From Escherichia ruysiae (GTDB taxonomy: Bacteria > Pseudomonadota > Gammaproteobacteria > Enterobacterales > Enterobacteriaceae): a stretch of DNA of 64,000 bases. The notes below the pieces were generated by a model. That model was not told where the DNA came from, ran no database searches, and saw only the letters and a program-made list of their open reading frames with translations. Positions 36,901-46,430 of this stretch are shown here, one piece after another (the stretch's first letter is position 1; each line of letters starts with the position of its first letter). A program made the translations under genes and the position numbers. The DNA is taken from the NCBI RefSeq assembly GCF_902498915.1, contig NZ_CABVLQ010000001.1; one strand, 5' to 3'.

Positions 36901-37396
36901 TATCCCGTTTTCTCCGGTCGCTGGTAATAATAAATTTATGTTGATTGATTCTGATGACAGAAATAATTTTATCTGCGAGATGGAATAAGAGTGTCAGGAG
37001 ATGAAAAGTCAGTATGTGATCAACATCACTAATTATCGTGATAGCAGGGCAACCGGGGCAGGCAAAGCGTAAATATGTGCATTGGCACGCAGCGTGATAG
37101 GCATATGCTCAAAATAATATTTATATCAGACAAACATAATGAGCATTTGCACAATGCCTATTGTTTCTGTGCTGATTATACTCATTGTCGAAAACGGATT
37201 TATTATTGTGCAGTGGCCAATATTCGTTAATAGAATATTTAATAAATAGCACTGACCTTTTTGCTATCGACTGAATATAAACATGATTAGTGGGATTGAT
37301 GAATAAGGAACGCATGTGCCTTTTTAATCTTACTGCCTATTTTTATTGTCATCGAAGAGATTGCCCTCTTTCAATACTGCACCAGGAAGCCTGATT
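36901..37396. promoter_or_regulatory. garD / gar operon divergent control region
   Basis: No gene. A CRP-like site TGTGATCAACATCACT lies at 37015-37030. Three related GC/TG palindromic motifs follow: ATGTGCATTGGCACGC (37075-37090), GAGCATTTGCACAATGCC (37141-37158) and ATTGTGCAGTGGCCAA (37205-37220). They may be operators for CdaR, the known activator of garD and garPLRK, but this is inference from repetition and location. The promoter for garLRK must be here because the garP coding region is gone. Confidence 0.55.
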
Positions 37397-37429
37397 GGCG
37401 ACATTAAACGTATGGAATTGCAGAAATAA
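37397..37429 (+). pseudogene. garP: garP remnant: last ten codons of the galactarate transporter
   Basis: GGC GAC ATT AAA... reads GDIKRMELQK and a TAA, the exact C-terminus of K-12 GarP, in the correct place 15 bp before garL. Nothing else of the 444-residue MFS galactarate/glucarate transporter is present; the sequence upstream is the operon control region. The deletion joint therefore lies at or just before 37397. Confidence 0.85.
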
Positions 37430-37444
37430 GCAAAGGTATAAGCG

Positions 37445-38215
37445 ATGAATAACGATATTTTCCCAAATAAGTTCAAAGCCGCGTTGGCAGCGAAACAGGT
37501 ACAGATTGGCTGCTGGTCAGCACTTTCTAACCCAATTAGCACGGAAGTTCTTGGTTTAGCTGGCTTTGACTGGCTGGTGCTGGATGGCGAACATGCGCCA
37601 AACGATATCTCCACGTTCATTCCTCAGTTGATGGCTCTGAAGGGGAGCGTCAGCGCGCCAGTGGTGCGTGTACCGACCAACGAACCGGTGATCATCAAGC
37701 GTCTGCTGGATATCGGTTTTTATAACTTCCTGATCCCCTTTGTGGAAACGAAAGAAGAAGCGGTGCAGGCGGTGGCATCTACCCGTTATCCACCAGAAGG
37801 TATTCGCGGCGTCTCCGTTTCTCACCGCGCCAATATGTTTGGCACCGTGGCGGATTACTTCGCTCAGTCGAATAAGAACATCACCATTCTGGTGCAAATT
37901 GAAAGCCAGCAAGGCGTTGATAACGTTGATGCTATCGCCGCAACCGAAGGCGTGGACGGTATCTTCGTTGGCCCCAGCGATCTGGCAGCGGCATTAGGTC
38001 ATCTCGGCAATGCGTCGCATCCGGATGTGCAAAAAGCGATTCAACATATTTTTAATCGCGCCAGAGCCCACGGCAAACCCTGCGGCATCCTCGCCCCTGT
38101 CGAAGCCGATGCGCGTCGTTATCTGGAATGGGGCGCTACGTTTGTGGCCGTTGGCAGCGATCTCGGCGTATTCCGTTCCGCCACGCAGAAACTGGCAGAT
38201 ACCTTTAAAAAATAA
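37445..38215 (+). CDS. garL: 5-keto-4-deoxy-D-glucarate aldolase GarL
   Basis: 256 residues of the HpcH/HpaI class II aldolase family (FDWLVLDGEHAPNDIS; VQIESQQGVDNVDAIA; GVDGIFVGPSDLAAALG with metal-binding Glu/Asp). Splits the dehydratase product into pyruvate and tartronate semialdehyde. Now the first intact gene of the operon after loss of garP. Confidence 0.97.
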   Translation: MNNDIFPNKFKAALAAKQVQIGCWSALSNPISTEVLGLAGFDWLVLDGEHAPNDISTFIPQLMALKGSVSAPVVRVPTNEPVIIKRLLDIGFYNFLIPFVETKEEAVQAVASTRYPPEGIRGVSVSHRANMFGTVADYFAQSNKNITILVQIESQQGVDNVDAIAATEGVDGIFVGPSDLAAALGHLGNASHPDVQKAIQHIFNRARAHGKPCGILAPVEADARRYLEWGATFVAVGSDLGVFRSATQKLADTFKK

Positions 38216-38250
38216 CCACCACCGCAACAAGAGAGATGATTGATATGACT

Positions 38251-39135
38251 ATGAAAGTTGGTTTTATTGGCCTGGGTATTATGGGTAAACCAATGAGTAA
38301 AAACCTCCTGAAAGCAGGTTACTCGCTGGTGGTTGCTGACCGTAACCCTGAAGCCATTGCTGAAGTGATTGCCGCAGGCGCAGAAACAGCGTCTACGGCT
38401 AAAACTATCGCTGAACAGTGCGACGTCATCATAACCATGCTGCCAAACTCCCCTCATGTGAAAGAGGTGGCGCTGGGTGAAAATGGCATCATTGAAGGCG
38501 CGAAGCCAGGTACGGTATTGATCGATATGAGTTCAATCGCTCCGCTGGCAAGCCGTGAAATCAGCGAAGCACTGAAAGCGAAAGGTATTGATATGCTGGA
38601 CGCCCCGGTGAGCGGCGGTGAACCGAAAGCCATCGACGGTACGCTGTCAGTGATGGTGGGCGGCGACAAGGCTATTTTCGACAAATACTATGATTTGATG
38701 AAAGCGATGGCGGGTTCCGTGGTGCATACCGGGGAAATCGGTGCAGGTAACGTCACCAAACTGGCAAACCAGGTCATTGTGGCGCTGAATATTGCCGCGA
38801 TGTCAGAAGCGTTAACGCTGGCAACCAAGGCGGGCGTTAACCCGGATCTGGTTTATCAGGCAATTCGCGGTGGACTGGCGGGCAGTACCGTTCTTGACGC
38901 CAAAGCGCCTATGGTCATGGACAGAAACTTCAAGCCAGGCTTCCGTATTGATCTGCATATTAAGGATCTGGCAAATGCGCTGGATACCTCCCACGGCGTT
39001 GGTGCGCAATTGCCGCTAACTGCTGCGGTTATGGAGATGATGCAGGCACTACGTGCCGATGGTTTGGGAACGGCGGATCATAGCGCCCTGGCGTGCTACT
39101 ACGAAAAACTGGCGAAAGTCGAAGTTACTCGTTAA
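38251..39135 (+). CDS. garR: Tartronate semialdehyde reductase GarR
   Basis: 294 residues from MKVGFIGLGIMGKPMSKNLL; an ATG two codons upstream (38245) is better spaced from the AAGAGAGA ribosome site and may be the real start. Beta-hydroxyacid dehydrogenase family: Rossmann GLGIMG, substrate motif DAPVSGGEPKA, catalytic Lys in GNVTKLANQ. Reduces tartronate semialdehyde to D-glycerate. Confidence 0.95.
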   Translation: MKVGFIGLGIMGKPMSKNLLKAGYSLVVADRNPEAIAEVIAAGAETASTAKTIAEQCDVIITMLPNSPHVKEVALGENGIIEGAKPGTVLIDMSSIAPLASREISEALKAKGIDMLDAPVSGGEPKAIDGTLSVMVGGDKAIFDKYYDLMKAMAGSVVHTGEIGAGNVTKLANQVIVALNIAAMSEALTLATKAGVNPDLVYQAIRGGLAGSTVLDAKAPMVMDRNFKPGFRIDLHIKDLANALDTSHGVGAQLPLTAAVMEMMQALRADGLGTADHSALACYYEKLAKVEVTR

Positions 39136-39231
39136 TGACGTCGCGCCCGGATGGCGTATTGCAATCCGGGCCTGGAATCCAGGCCGAATAAGAGAAACGC
39201 CCTCCGGCGTCATGTGGTAACAGGCACAGGT

Positions 39232-40374
39232 ATGAAAATCGTAATCGCCCCAGACTCTTATAAAGAAAGTTTATCTGCCAGCGAGGTTGCGCAGGCGATA
39301 GAAAAAGGATTTCGGGAAATTTTTCCTGATGCACAGTACGTTTCTGTTCCGGTTGCTGATGGCGGCGAAGGAACGGTGGAAGCGATGATTGCAGCTACCC
39401 AGGGTTCCGAACGTCACGCCTGGGTTACAGGGCCACTGGGCGAGAAGGTGAATGCCAGTTGGGGGATCTCTGGCGATGGTAAAACCGCGTTTATTGAAAT
39501 GGCGGCGGCCAGTGGGCTGGCGTTAGTACCGTCGGAAAAGCGTGATCCGTTGGTGACGACTTCTCGCGGCACGGGAGAGTTAATTTTGCAGGCGCTGGAG
39601 AGTGGCGCGACCAGTATTATTATTGGCATCGGCGGCAGTGCCACCAACGACGGCGGTGCGGGGATGATGCAGGCGCTGGGGGTGAAGTTAAGCGATGTCA
39701 ACGGTAATGAAATCGGTTTTGGCGGCGGCAGTCTTAATACCCTGAATGATATTGATATATCCGGCCTCGATCCGCGTTTAAAAGATTGCGCTATTCGCGT
39801 CGCCTGCGATGTCACTAATCCACTGGTGGGCGATAACGGTGCTTCGCGTATTTTTGGCCCGCAAAAAGGGGCTAATGAAGCCACGATTATCGAACTGGAC
39901 AAGAATCTCTCTCACTATGCTGATGTCATCAAAAAATCGCTGCATGTTGATGTGAAATACGTCCCCGGTGCAGGGGCTGCAGGCAGTATGGGGGCGGCGC
40001 TAATGGCGTTTCTTGGCGCAGAGCTAAAGAGCGGCATTGAGATTGTGACGACGGCGCTCAATCTGGAAGAACATATTCATGATTGCTCGTTGGTGATCAC
40101 CGGAGAAGGCCGCATTGATAGCCAGAGCATTCACGGTAAAGTGCCGATTGGCGTAGCGAACGTCGCGAAGAAATACAATAAACCGGTAATTGGTATTGCG
40201 GGTAGTCTGACGAAGGATGTCGGCGTTGTGCATCAGCATGGCATCGATGCTGTATTCAGCGTGTTGAACAGTATTGTTACGCTGAATGAAGCTTTCAGTG
40301 GGGCTTATGACAATATTTACCGTGCTTCACGCAATATCGCCGCGACGCTGGCGATTGGAATGCGTAACGCGGGG
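39232..40374 (+). CDS. garK: Glycerate 2-kinase GarK
   Basis: 381 residues from MKIVIAPDSYKESLSASEVA (ATG 39232); the frame is open 27 more codons upstream but not as family sequence. Glycerate kinase type 1 fold with VADGGEGTVEA and GIGGSATNDGGAGM phosphate loops. Produces 2-phosphoglycerate, ending the gar pathway. The rnpB promoter -35 overlaps its stop codon. It shows more substitutions against K-12 than neighbouring housekeeping proteins. Confidence 0.95.
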
Positions 40375-40402
40375 TGACAAGGGCGCGCAAACCCTCTATA
40401 CT
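40374..40402 (+). promoter_or_regulatory. rnpB promoter
   Basis: GTGACA (40374-40379) and TATACT (40397-40402), 17-bp spacer, followed by a GC-rich discriminator; transcription would start at 40410, the first base of M1 RNA. It overlaps the end of garK. Confidence 0.88.
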
Positions 40403-40409
40403 TCGCGCC

Positions 40410-40786
<377 letters not shown>

Positions 40787-40797
40787 CTTCAACAGAA

Positions 40798-40826
40798 ACC
40801 CGCCAGTGCAAAACTGGCGGGTTTTT
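40798..40826 (+). terminator. rnpB terminator T1
   Basis: ACCCGCCAGT-GCAAA-ACTGGCGGGT followed by TTTT: perfect 10-bp stem, 12 nt after the mature rnpB 3' end. Confidence 0.95.
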
Positions 40827-40918
40827 GCTTTTGGAGCGGGCGGTAAGATGAATGACTGTCCACGACGCTATACCCAAAAGAAAGCGGCTTATCGGTCAGT
40901 TTCACCTCTTCAACAGAA

Positions 40919-40947
40919 ACCCGCCAGTGCAAAACTGGCGGGTTTTT
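40919..40947 (+). terminator. Repeat-borne terminator T2
   Basis: Second exact copy of the rnpB terminator stem and T tail, in repeat unit 2. Confidence 0.93.
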
Positions 40948-41040
40948 GCTTTTGAAGCAGGCAGTAAGATGAATGACTGTCCACGACGCTATACCCAAAA
41001 GAAAGCGGCTTATCGGTCAGTTTCACCTGTTTTAACGAAA

Positions 41041-41068
41041 ACCCGGCAGTGCAAACTGGCGGGTTTTT
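41041..41068 (+). terminator. Repeat-borne terminator T3, slightly decayed
   Basis: ACCCGGCAGT-GCAA-ACTGGCGGGT plus T tail: same stem with one C-to-G mismatch and a one-base shorter loop. Confidence 0.85.
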
Positions 41069-41250
41069 GCTTTTGGAGCGAGCAGTAAGATGAATGACTG
41101 TCCACGACGCTATACCCAAAAGGAAGCCCAATATAAACACTCTTTTTAGTCACCCTGTGCTCTCTTCTGATAGCTTACTTCGAATGGCAATTATTAGTTT
41201 TGTGATCCTCAACACAAAATGCTGTTCCGCAACTGGAATGCAAGAATAAA

Positions 41251-41547
41251 TCATGGAAAACGATTGCATTCACAAAATGACGTTCTGCAAAAGAGACAAT
41301 GAATGACGTTAATCAATTGTTCGAGATGATCAATATCTGTATTCGAGATTTTAAAATATTGATAAAATAAATGTTCTATCTCCAACAAATAGCGCAAAAA
41401 AATGTGATGTACCGCATTATTTATCTGTGGAAATGATTTATTTATAATAAAATTTGATAACTTGCTAATTAAATTTAACTTAAAAGTCGTCTGCGAAATA
41501 CACGATAATTGCTTGAAATATCGTCTAAGAGCATTTTTTAATAACAA
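41251..41547 (-). CDS. Possible tdcR (divergent tdc activator) reading frame
   Basis: 98-codon AT-rich frame in the position and direction of K-12 tdcR, the short positive regulator gene divergent from tdcA. It is Asn/Ile/Leu/Phe-rich and ends FCRTSFCECNRFP. Only a TTG start (41547) is available, with a TAA two codons upstream and no internal Met, so it is either a degraded tdcR or not translated. I do not recognise domains. Confidence 0.4.
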   Translation of the reverse strand: MLLKNALRRYFKQLSCISQTTFKLNLISKLSNFIINKSFPQINNAVHHIFLRYLLEIEHLFYQYFKISNTDIDHLEQLINVIHCLFCRTSFCECNRFP

Positions 41548-41782
41548 AAATTAAGTGTGTCGTTATCGCCATAAAATATGGTTATCCCCCCTTGTTTTTT
41601 TGATAAAAGTCAGCCTTTGTGTTGATTTTATTTATATAACTCATTGATATTAAATGATTATATGCCTTTAAGGATATACCTGGAAAACTAATGAAAGTTA
41701 ATTTGTGAGTGGTCGCACATATCCTATTCATTGCATTTTGATACACTTCATACCGTCAATGAGGTAATTAACGCGGGTTGTT
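41548..41782 (+). promoter_or_regulatory. tdc promoter region with CRP site
   Basis: AT-rich leader upstream of tdcA. TGTGA-GTGGTC-GCACA at 41704-41719 is a good CRP half-palindrome pair; E. coli tdc needs CRP, and also IHF, TdcA and TdcR, and is induced anaerobically. AT-rich blocks at 41610-41670 are plausible IHF sites, not resolved by eye. Confidence 0.7.
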
Positions 41783-42721
41783 ATGAGCACTATTCTTCTT
41801 CCTAAAACGCAACACCTGGTAGTCTTTCAGGAAGTCATTAGAAGTGGCTCTATTGGCTCGGCTGCAAAAGAATTAGGGTTAACTCAACCAGCGGTCAGTA
41901 AAATCATTAACGATATCGAAGATTATTTTGGCGTGGAATTAGTGGTGCGGAAAAATACCGGCGTAACGCTGACGCCAGCTGGTCAATTGTTGCTCTCACG
42001 CTCCGAATCCATTACCCGCGAAATGAAAAATATGGTTAATGAGATTAGCGGTATGTCCTCTGATGCAGTCGTGGAGGTCTCATTTGGTTTTCCATCGCTG
42101 ATCGGCTTTACCTTTATGTCCGGGATGATCAACAAATTCAAAGAGGTGTTCCCGAAAGCGCAGGTCTCAATGTATGAAGCGCAATTGTCCTCGTTCTTAC
42201 CGGCTATCCGCGACGGGCGTCTGGATTTTGCGATAGGTACGTTAAGTGCAGAAATGAAGCTTCAGGATTTGCATGTCGAGCCGCTGTTCGAGTCAGAGTT
42301 CGTACTGGTTGCCAGTAAGTCCCGAACATCCACCGGCACCACCACGCTGGAGTCTTTGAAAAACGAACAGTGGGTGTTGCCGCAAACGAATATGGGATAC
42401 TACAGCGAACTACTCACCACGTTACAAAGAAATGGCATCAGTATTGAAAACATTGTTAAAACCGACTCAGTCGTGACAATTTATAATCTTGTTCTCAATG
42501 CTGATTTCTTAACCGTGATTCCCTGCGATATGACTTCACCTTTTGGTTCTAATCAATTTATTACCATTCCGGTTGAGGAAACATTACCGGTAGCGCAATA
42601 TGCCGCAGTATGGTCGAAAAATTATCGTATTAAAAAAGCAGCATCGGTTTTGGTGGAATTAGCCAAAGAATATTCATCTTATAATGGGTGTAGACGAAAG
42701 CAATTAATAGAATCTTGTTAG
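41783..42721 (+). CDS. tdcA: LysR-family activator TdcA
   Basis: 312 residues. N-terminal winged helix (HLVVFQEVIRSGSIGSAAKE...LTQPAVSKIINDIED) and C-terminal periplasmic-binding-like effector domain. Activates the tdc operon under anaerobic, catabolite-free conditions. First gene of tdcABCDEFG. Confidence 0.97.
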   Translation: MSTILLPKTQHLVVFQEVIRSGSIGSAAKELGLTQPAVSKIINDIEDYFGVELVVRKNTGVTLTPAGQLLLSRSESITREMKNMVNEISGMSSDAVVEVSFGFPSLIGFTFMSGMINKFKEVFPKAQVSMYEAQLSSFLPAIRDGRLDFAIGTLSAEMKLQDLHVEPLFESEFVLVASKSRTSTGTTTLESLKNEQWVLPQTNMGYYSELLTTLQRNGISIENIVKTDSVVTIYNLVLNADFLTVIPCDMTSPFGSNQFITIPVEETLPVAQYAAVWSKNYRIKKAASVLVELAKEYSSYNGCRRKQLIESC

Positions 42722-42820
42722 TTATTTGTTTTTTTATTTAAACATAAATAATCCACCTGCCTTTTTGCAGGTGCTGGTTACGGTTACCTACATATTTAAT
42801 TCAGGCTAAGAGGTTTTATA

Positions 42821-43810
42821 ATGCATATTACATACGATCTGCCGGTTGCTATTGATGACATTATTGAAGCAAAACAACGTCTGGCTGGGCGAATTTATAA
42901 AACAGGCATGCCTCGATCTAACTATTTTAGCGAACGTTGCAAAGGTGAAATATTCCTTAAGTTCGAAAACATGCAGCGTACCGGGTCATTTAAAATTCGT
43001 GGCGCATTTAATAAATTAAGCTCCTTAACTGATGCTGAGAAACGTAAAGGTGTAGTGGCCTGTTCAGCAGGGAACCACGCGCAAGGGGTTTCGCTCTCCT
43101 GTGCGATGTTGGGGATTGATGGTAAAGTTGTAATGCCGAAAGGCGCGCCAAAATCCAAAGTTGCGGCAACGTGTGACTACTCTGCTGAAGTGGTACTGCA
43201 CGGCGACAACTTCAACGACACTATCGCCAAAGTGAGCGAAATTGTCGAAACGGAAGGTCGCATCTTTATTCCACCTTATGATGATCCGAAAGTGATTGCC
43301 GGTCAGGGAACCATTGGGCTGGAAATTATGGAAGATCTTTATGATGTCGATAACGTCATTGTGCCAATTGGCGGTGGCGGTTTAATTGCCGGTATTGCGG
43401 TGGCAATTAAATCTATTAACCCGACCATTCGTGTTATTGGTGTGCAGTCAGAAAACGTTCACGGCATGGCGGCTTCTTTCCACTCCGGAGAAATAACCAC
43501 GCACCGAACTACCGGCACCCTGGCGGATGGTTGTGATGTCGCCCGCCCGGGTAATTTAACTTACGAAATCGTTCGTGAATTAGTCGATGACATCGTGCTG
43601 GTTAGTGAAGACGAAATCAGAAACAGTATGATTGCCTTAATTCAGCGTAATAAAGTCGTTACCGAAGGTGCAGGCGCTTTGGCATGTGCTGCATTATTAA
43701 GCGGTAAATTAGACCAATATATTCAAAACAGAAAAACCGTCAGTATTATTTCTGGCGGTAATATCGATCTTTCTCGCGTCTCTCAAATCACCGGTTTCGT
43801 TGACGCTTAA
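42821..43810 (+). CDS. tdcB: Catabolic threonine/serine dehydratase TdcB
   Basis: 329 residues, fold-type II PLP enzyme. SFKIRGAFNKL carries PLP-lysine 58; IGGGGLIAG binds the cofactor phosphate. Converts threonine to 2-oxobutyrate and ammonia (serine to pyruvate); AMP-activated in E. coli and lacks the C-terminal ACT domain of IlvA. Confidence 0.98.
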   Translation: MHITYDLPVAIDDIIEAKQRLAGRIYKTGMPRSNYFSERCKGEIFLKFENMQRTGSFKIRGAFNKLSSLTDAEKRKGVVACSAGNHAQGVSLSCAMLGIDGKVVMPKGAPKSKVAATCDYSAEVVLHGDNFNDTIAKVSEIVETEGRIFIPPYDDPKVIAGQGTIGLEIMEDLYDVDNVIVPIGGGGLIAGIAVAIKSINPTIRVIGVQSENVHGMAASFHSGEITTHRTTGTLADGCDVARPGNLTYEIVRELVDDIVLVSEDEIRNSMIALIQRNKVVTEGAGALACAALLSGKLDQYIQNRKTVSIISGGNIDLSRVSQITGFVDA

Positions 43811-43831
43811 TTAATTCGTTGAGGATAGGAT

Positions 43832-45163
43832 ATGAGTACTTCAGATAGCATTGTATCCAGCCAGACAAAACAATCGTCCTGGCGTAAATCAGATACCACA
43901 TGGACGTTAGGCTTGTTTGGTACGGCAATCGGCGCCGGGGTGCTGTTCTTCCCTATCCGCGCAGGTTTTGGCGGACTGATCCCGATTCTTCTGATGTTGG
44001 TATTGGCATACCCGATTGCGTTTTATTGCCACCGGGCGCTGGCGCGTCTGTGTCTCTCTGGCTCTAACCCTTCCGGCAACATTACGGAAACGGTAGAAGA
44101 GCATTTTGGTAAAACCGGCGGTGTGGTCATCACGTTCCTGTATTTCTTCGCGATTTGCCCACTGTTGTGGATTTATGGCGTTACCATCACCAACACCTTT
44201 ATGACCTTCTGGGAAAACCAGCTCGGTTTTGCGCCGCTGAACCGTGGCTTCGTGGCGCTGTTCCTGCTGCTGCTGATGGCGTTCGTCATTTGGTTTGGTA
44301 AAGATCTGATGGTTAAAGTGATGAGCTACTTGGTATGGCCTTTTATCGCCAGCCTGGTGCTGATTTCTCTGTCGCTGATCCCTTACTGGAACTCTGCGGT
44401 TATCGATCAAGTTGACCTTGGTGCGCTGTCGTTAACAGGTCATGACGGTATCCTGATCACCGTCTGGCTGGGGATTTCCATCATGGTTTTCTCCTTTAAC
44501 TTCTCACCAATCGTCTCTTCTTTCGTCGTTTCTAAGCGTGAAGAGTATGAGAAAGACTTTGGTCGCGACTTCACTGAGCAGAAATGTTCACAAATCATCT
44601 CTCGCGCCAGTATGCTGATGGTTGCAGTGGTCATGTTCTTTGCCTTCAGCTGCCTGTTTACGCTGTCTCCGGCGAACATGGCGGAAGCAAAAGCGCAGAA
44701 TATTCCGGTGCTTTCTTACCTGGCTAACCACTTTGCATCCATGACCGGCACCAAAACGACGTTCGCTATTATTCTGGAATATGCGGCGTCCATCATCGCG
44801 CTGGTTGCTATCTTCAAATCTTTCTTCGGTCACTATCTGGGGACGCTGGAAGGTCTGAACGGTCTGATTCTGAAGTTCGGTTATAAAGGCGACAAAACCA
44901 AAGTGTCGCTGGGTAAACTGAATACTCTCAGCATGATCTTCATCATGGGTTCAACCTGGGTTGTTGCCTACGCCAACCCGAACATCCTGGATCTGATTGA
45001 AGCCATGGGCGCACCGATTATCGCATCCCTGCTGTGCCTGTTGCCGATGTACGCCATCCGTAAGGCGCCGTCTCTGGCGAAATACCGTGGTCGTCTGGAT
45101 AACGTGTTTGTTACTGTGATTGGTCTGCTGACCATCCTGAACATCGTATACAAACTGTTTTAA
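43832..45163 (+). CDS. tdcC: Threonine/serine:H+ symporter TdcC
   Basis: 443 residues, 11 membrane helices, HAAAP family. First helix: GLFGTAIGAGVLFFPIRAG. Supplies threonine and serine to TdcB/TdcG. Follows tdcB by 21 bp. Distant paralogue of CyuP downstream. Confidence 0.97.
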   Translation: MSTSDSIVSSQTKQSSWRKSDTTWTLGLFGTAIGAGVLFFPIRAGFGGLIPILLMLVLAYPIAFYCHRALARLCLSGSNPSGNITETVEEHFGKTGGVVITFLYFFAICPLLWIYGVTITNTFMTFWENQLGFAPLNRGFVALFLLLLMAFVIWFGKDLMVKVMSYLVWPFIASLVLISLSLIPYWNSAVIDQVDLGALSLTGHDGILITVWLGISIMVFSFNFSPIVSSFVVSKREEYEKDFGRDFTEQKCSQIISRASMLMVAVVMFFAFSCLFTLSPANMAEAKAQNIPVLSYLANHFASMTGTKTTFAIILEYAASIIALVAIFKSFFGHYLGTLEGLNGLILKFGYKGDKTKVSLGKLNTLSMIFIMGSTWVVAYANPNILDLIEAMGAPIIASLLCLLPMYAIRKAPSLAKYRGRLDNVFVTVIGLLTILNIVYKLF

Positions 45164-45188
45164 TCCATAACTCAGGATGAGAAAAGAG

Positions 45189-46397
45189 ATGAATGAATTT
45201 CCGGTTGTTTTGGTTATTAACTGTGGTTCGTCTTCGATTAAGTTTTCCGTGCTCGATACCTGTGACTGTGAAGTATTAATGTCAGGTATTGCCGATGGTA
45301 TTAACTCGGAAAATGCATTCTTATCCGTAAATGGGGGAGAGCCAGCACCGCTGGCTCACCACAGCTACGAAGGTGCATTGAAGGCAATCGCATTTGAACT
45401 GGAAAAACGGAATTTAAATGACAGTGTGGCCTTAATTGGCCACCGCATCGCCCACGGCGGCAGTATTTTTACCGAGTCCGCTATTATTACCGATGAGGTC
45501 ATTGATAATATCCGCCGCGTTTCTCCACTGGCTCCGCTGCATAATTACGCCAATTTAAGTGGCATTGAATCGGCGCAGCAATTATTTCCTGGCGTAACTC
45601 AGGTGGCGGTATTTGATACCAGTTTCCACCAGACTATGGCTCCGGAAGCTTATTTATACGGCCTGCCGTGGAAATATTATGAAGAGTTAGGTGTGCGCCG
45701 TTATGGTTTCCACGGAACCTCGCACCGCTATGTTTCCCAGCGCGCCCATTCGCTGCTGGACCTTGTGGAAGATGACTCCGGGCTGGTTGTGGCGCATCTT
45801 GGCAATGGCGCGTCAATCTGCGCGGTTCGTAACGGTCAGAGCGTAGATACTTCAATGGGAATGACGCCGCTGGAAGGCTTGATGATGGGGACGCGCAGTG
45901 GTGATGTCGACTTCGGCGCGATGTCCTGGGTTGCCAGTCAAACCAATCAGAGCCTGGGCGATCTGGAACGCATAGTGAATAAAGAGTCGGGATTATTAGG
46001 TATTTCCGGTCTTTCTTCCGACCTGCGCGTACTGGAAAAAGCCTGGCATGAAGGACACGAGCGCGCACAACTGGCAATTAAAACTTTTGTTCATCGAATT
46101 GCCCGTCATATTGCCGGACACGCTGCCTCATTACATCGTCTGGATGGCATTATATTTACCGGCGGAATAGGCGAAAACTCAAGTTTAATTCGTCGTCTGG
46201 TCATGGAACATTTAGCCGTATTAGGCGTTGAGATTGATGTGGAAATGAATAATCAATCTAATTCCTACGGTGAACGTATTATTTCCAGTGAAAATGCGCG
46301 CGTAATTTGCGCCGTTATTCCGACTAATGAAGAAAAAATGATTGCCTTAGATGCAATTCATTTAGGCAAAGTTAACGCTCCCGCAGAATTTGCATAA
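45189..46397 (+). CDS. tdcD: Propionate kinase TdcD
   Basis: 402 residues from the ATG at 45189 (four codons inside the open frame, after GAGAAAAGAG). ASKHA acetate kinase family: VLVINCGSSSIKFSVLD, GHRIAHGG, RYGFHGTSHRYV, and IFTGGIGENSSLIR. Converts propionyl phosphate and ADP to propionate and ATP, giving substrate-level ATP from threonine. Confidence 0.97.
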   Translation: MNEFPVVLVINCGSSSIKFSVLDTCDCEVLMSGIADGINSENAFLSVNGGEPAPLAHHSYEGALKAIAFELEKRNLNDSVALIGHRIAHGGSIFTESAIITDEVIDNIRRVSPLAPLHNYANLSGIESAQQLFPGVTQVAVFDTSFHQTMAPEAYLYGLPWKYYEELGVRRYGFHGTSHRYVSQRAHSLLDLVEDDSGLVVAHLGNGASICAVRNGQSVDTSMGMTPLEGLMMGTRSGDVDFGAMSWVASQTNQSLGDLERIVNKESGLLGISGLSSDLRVLEKAWHEGHERAQLAIKTFVHRIARHIAGHAASLHRLDGIIFTGGIGENSSLIRRLVMEHLAVLGVEIDVEMNNQSNSYGERIISSENARVICAVIPTNEEKMIALDAIHLGKVNAPAEFA

Positions 46398-46430
46398 TTT
46401 AGTTGAAGTCTTGTAGAGAGATTATTTTTC

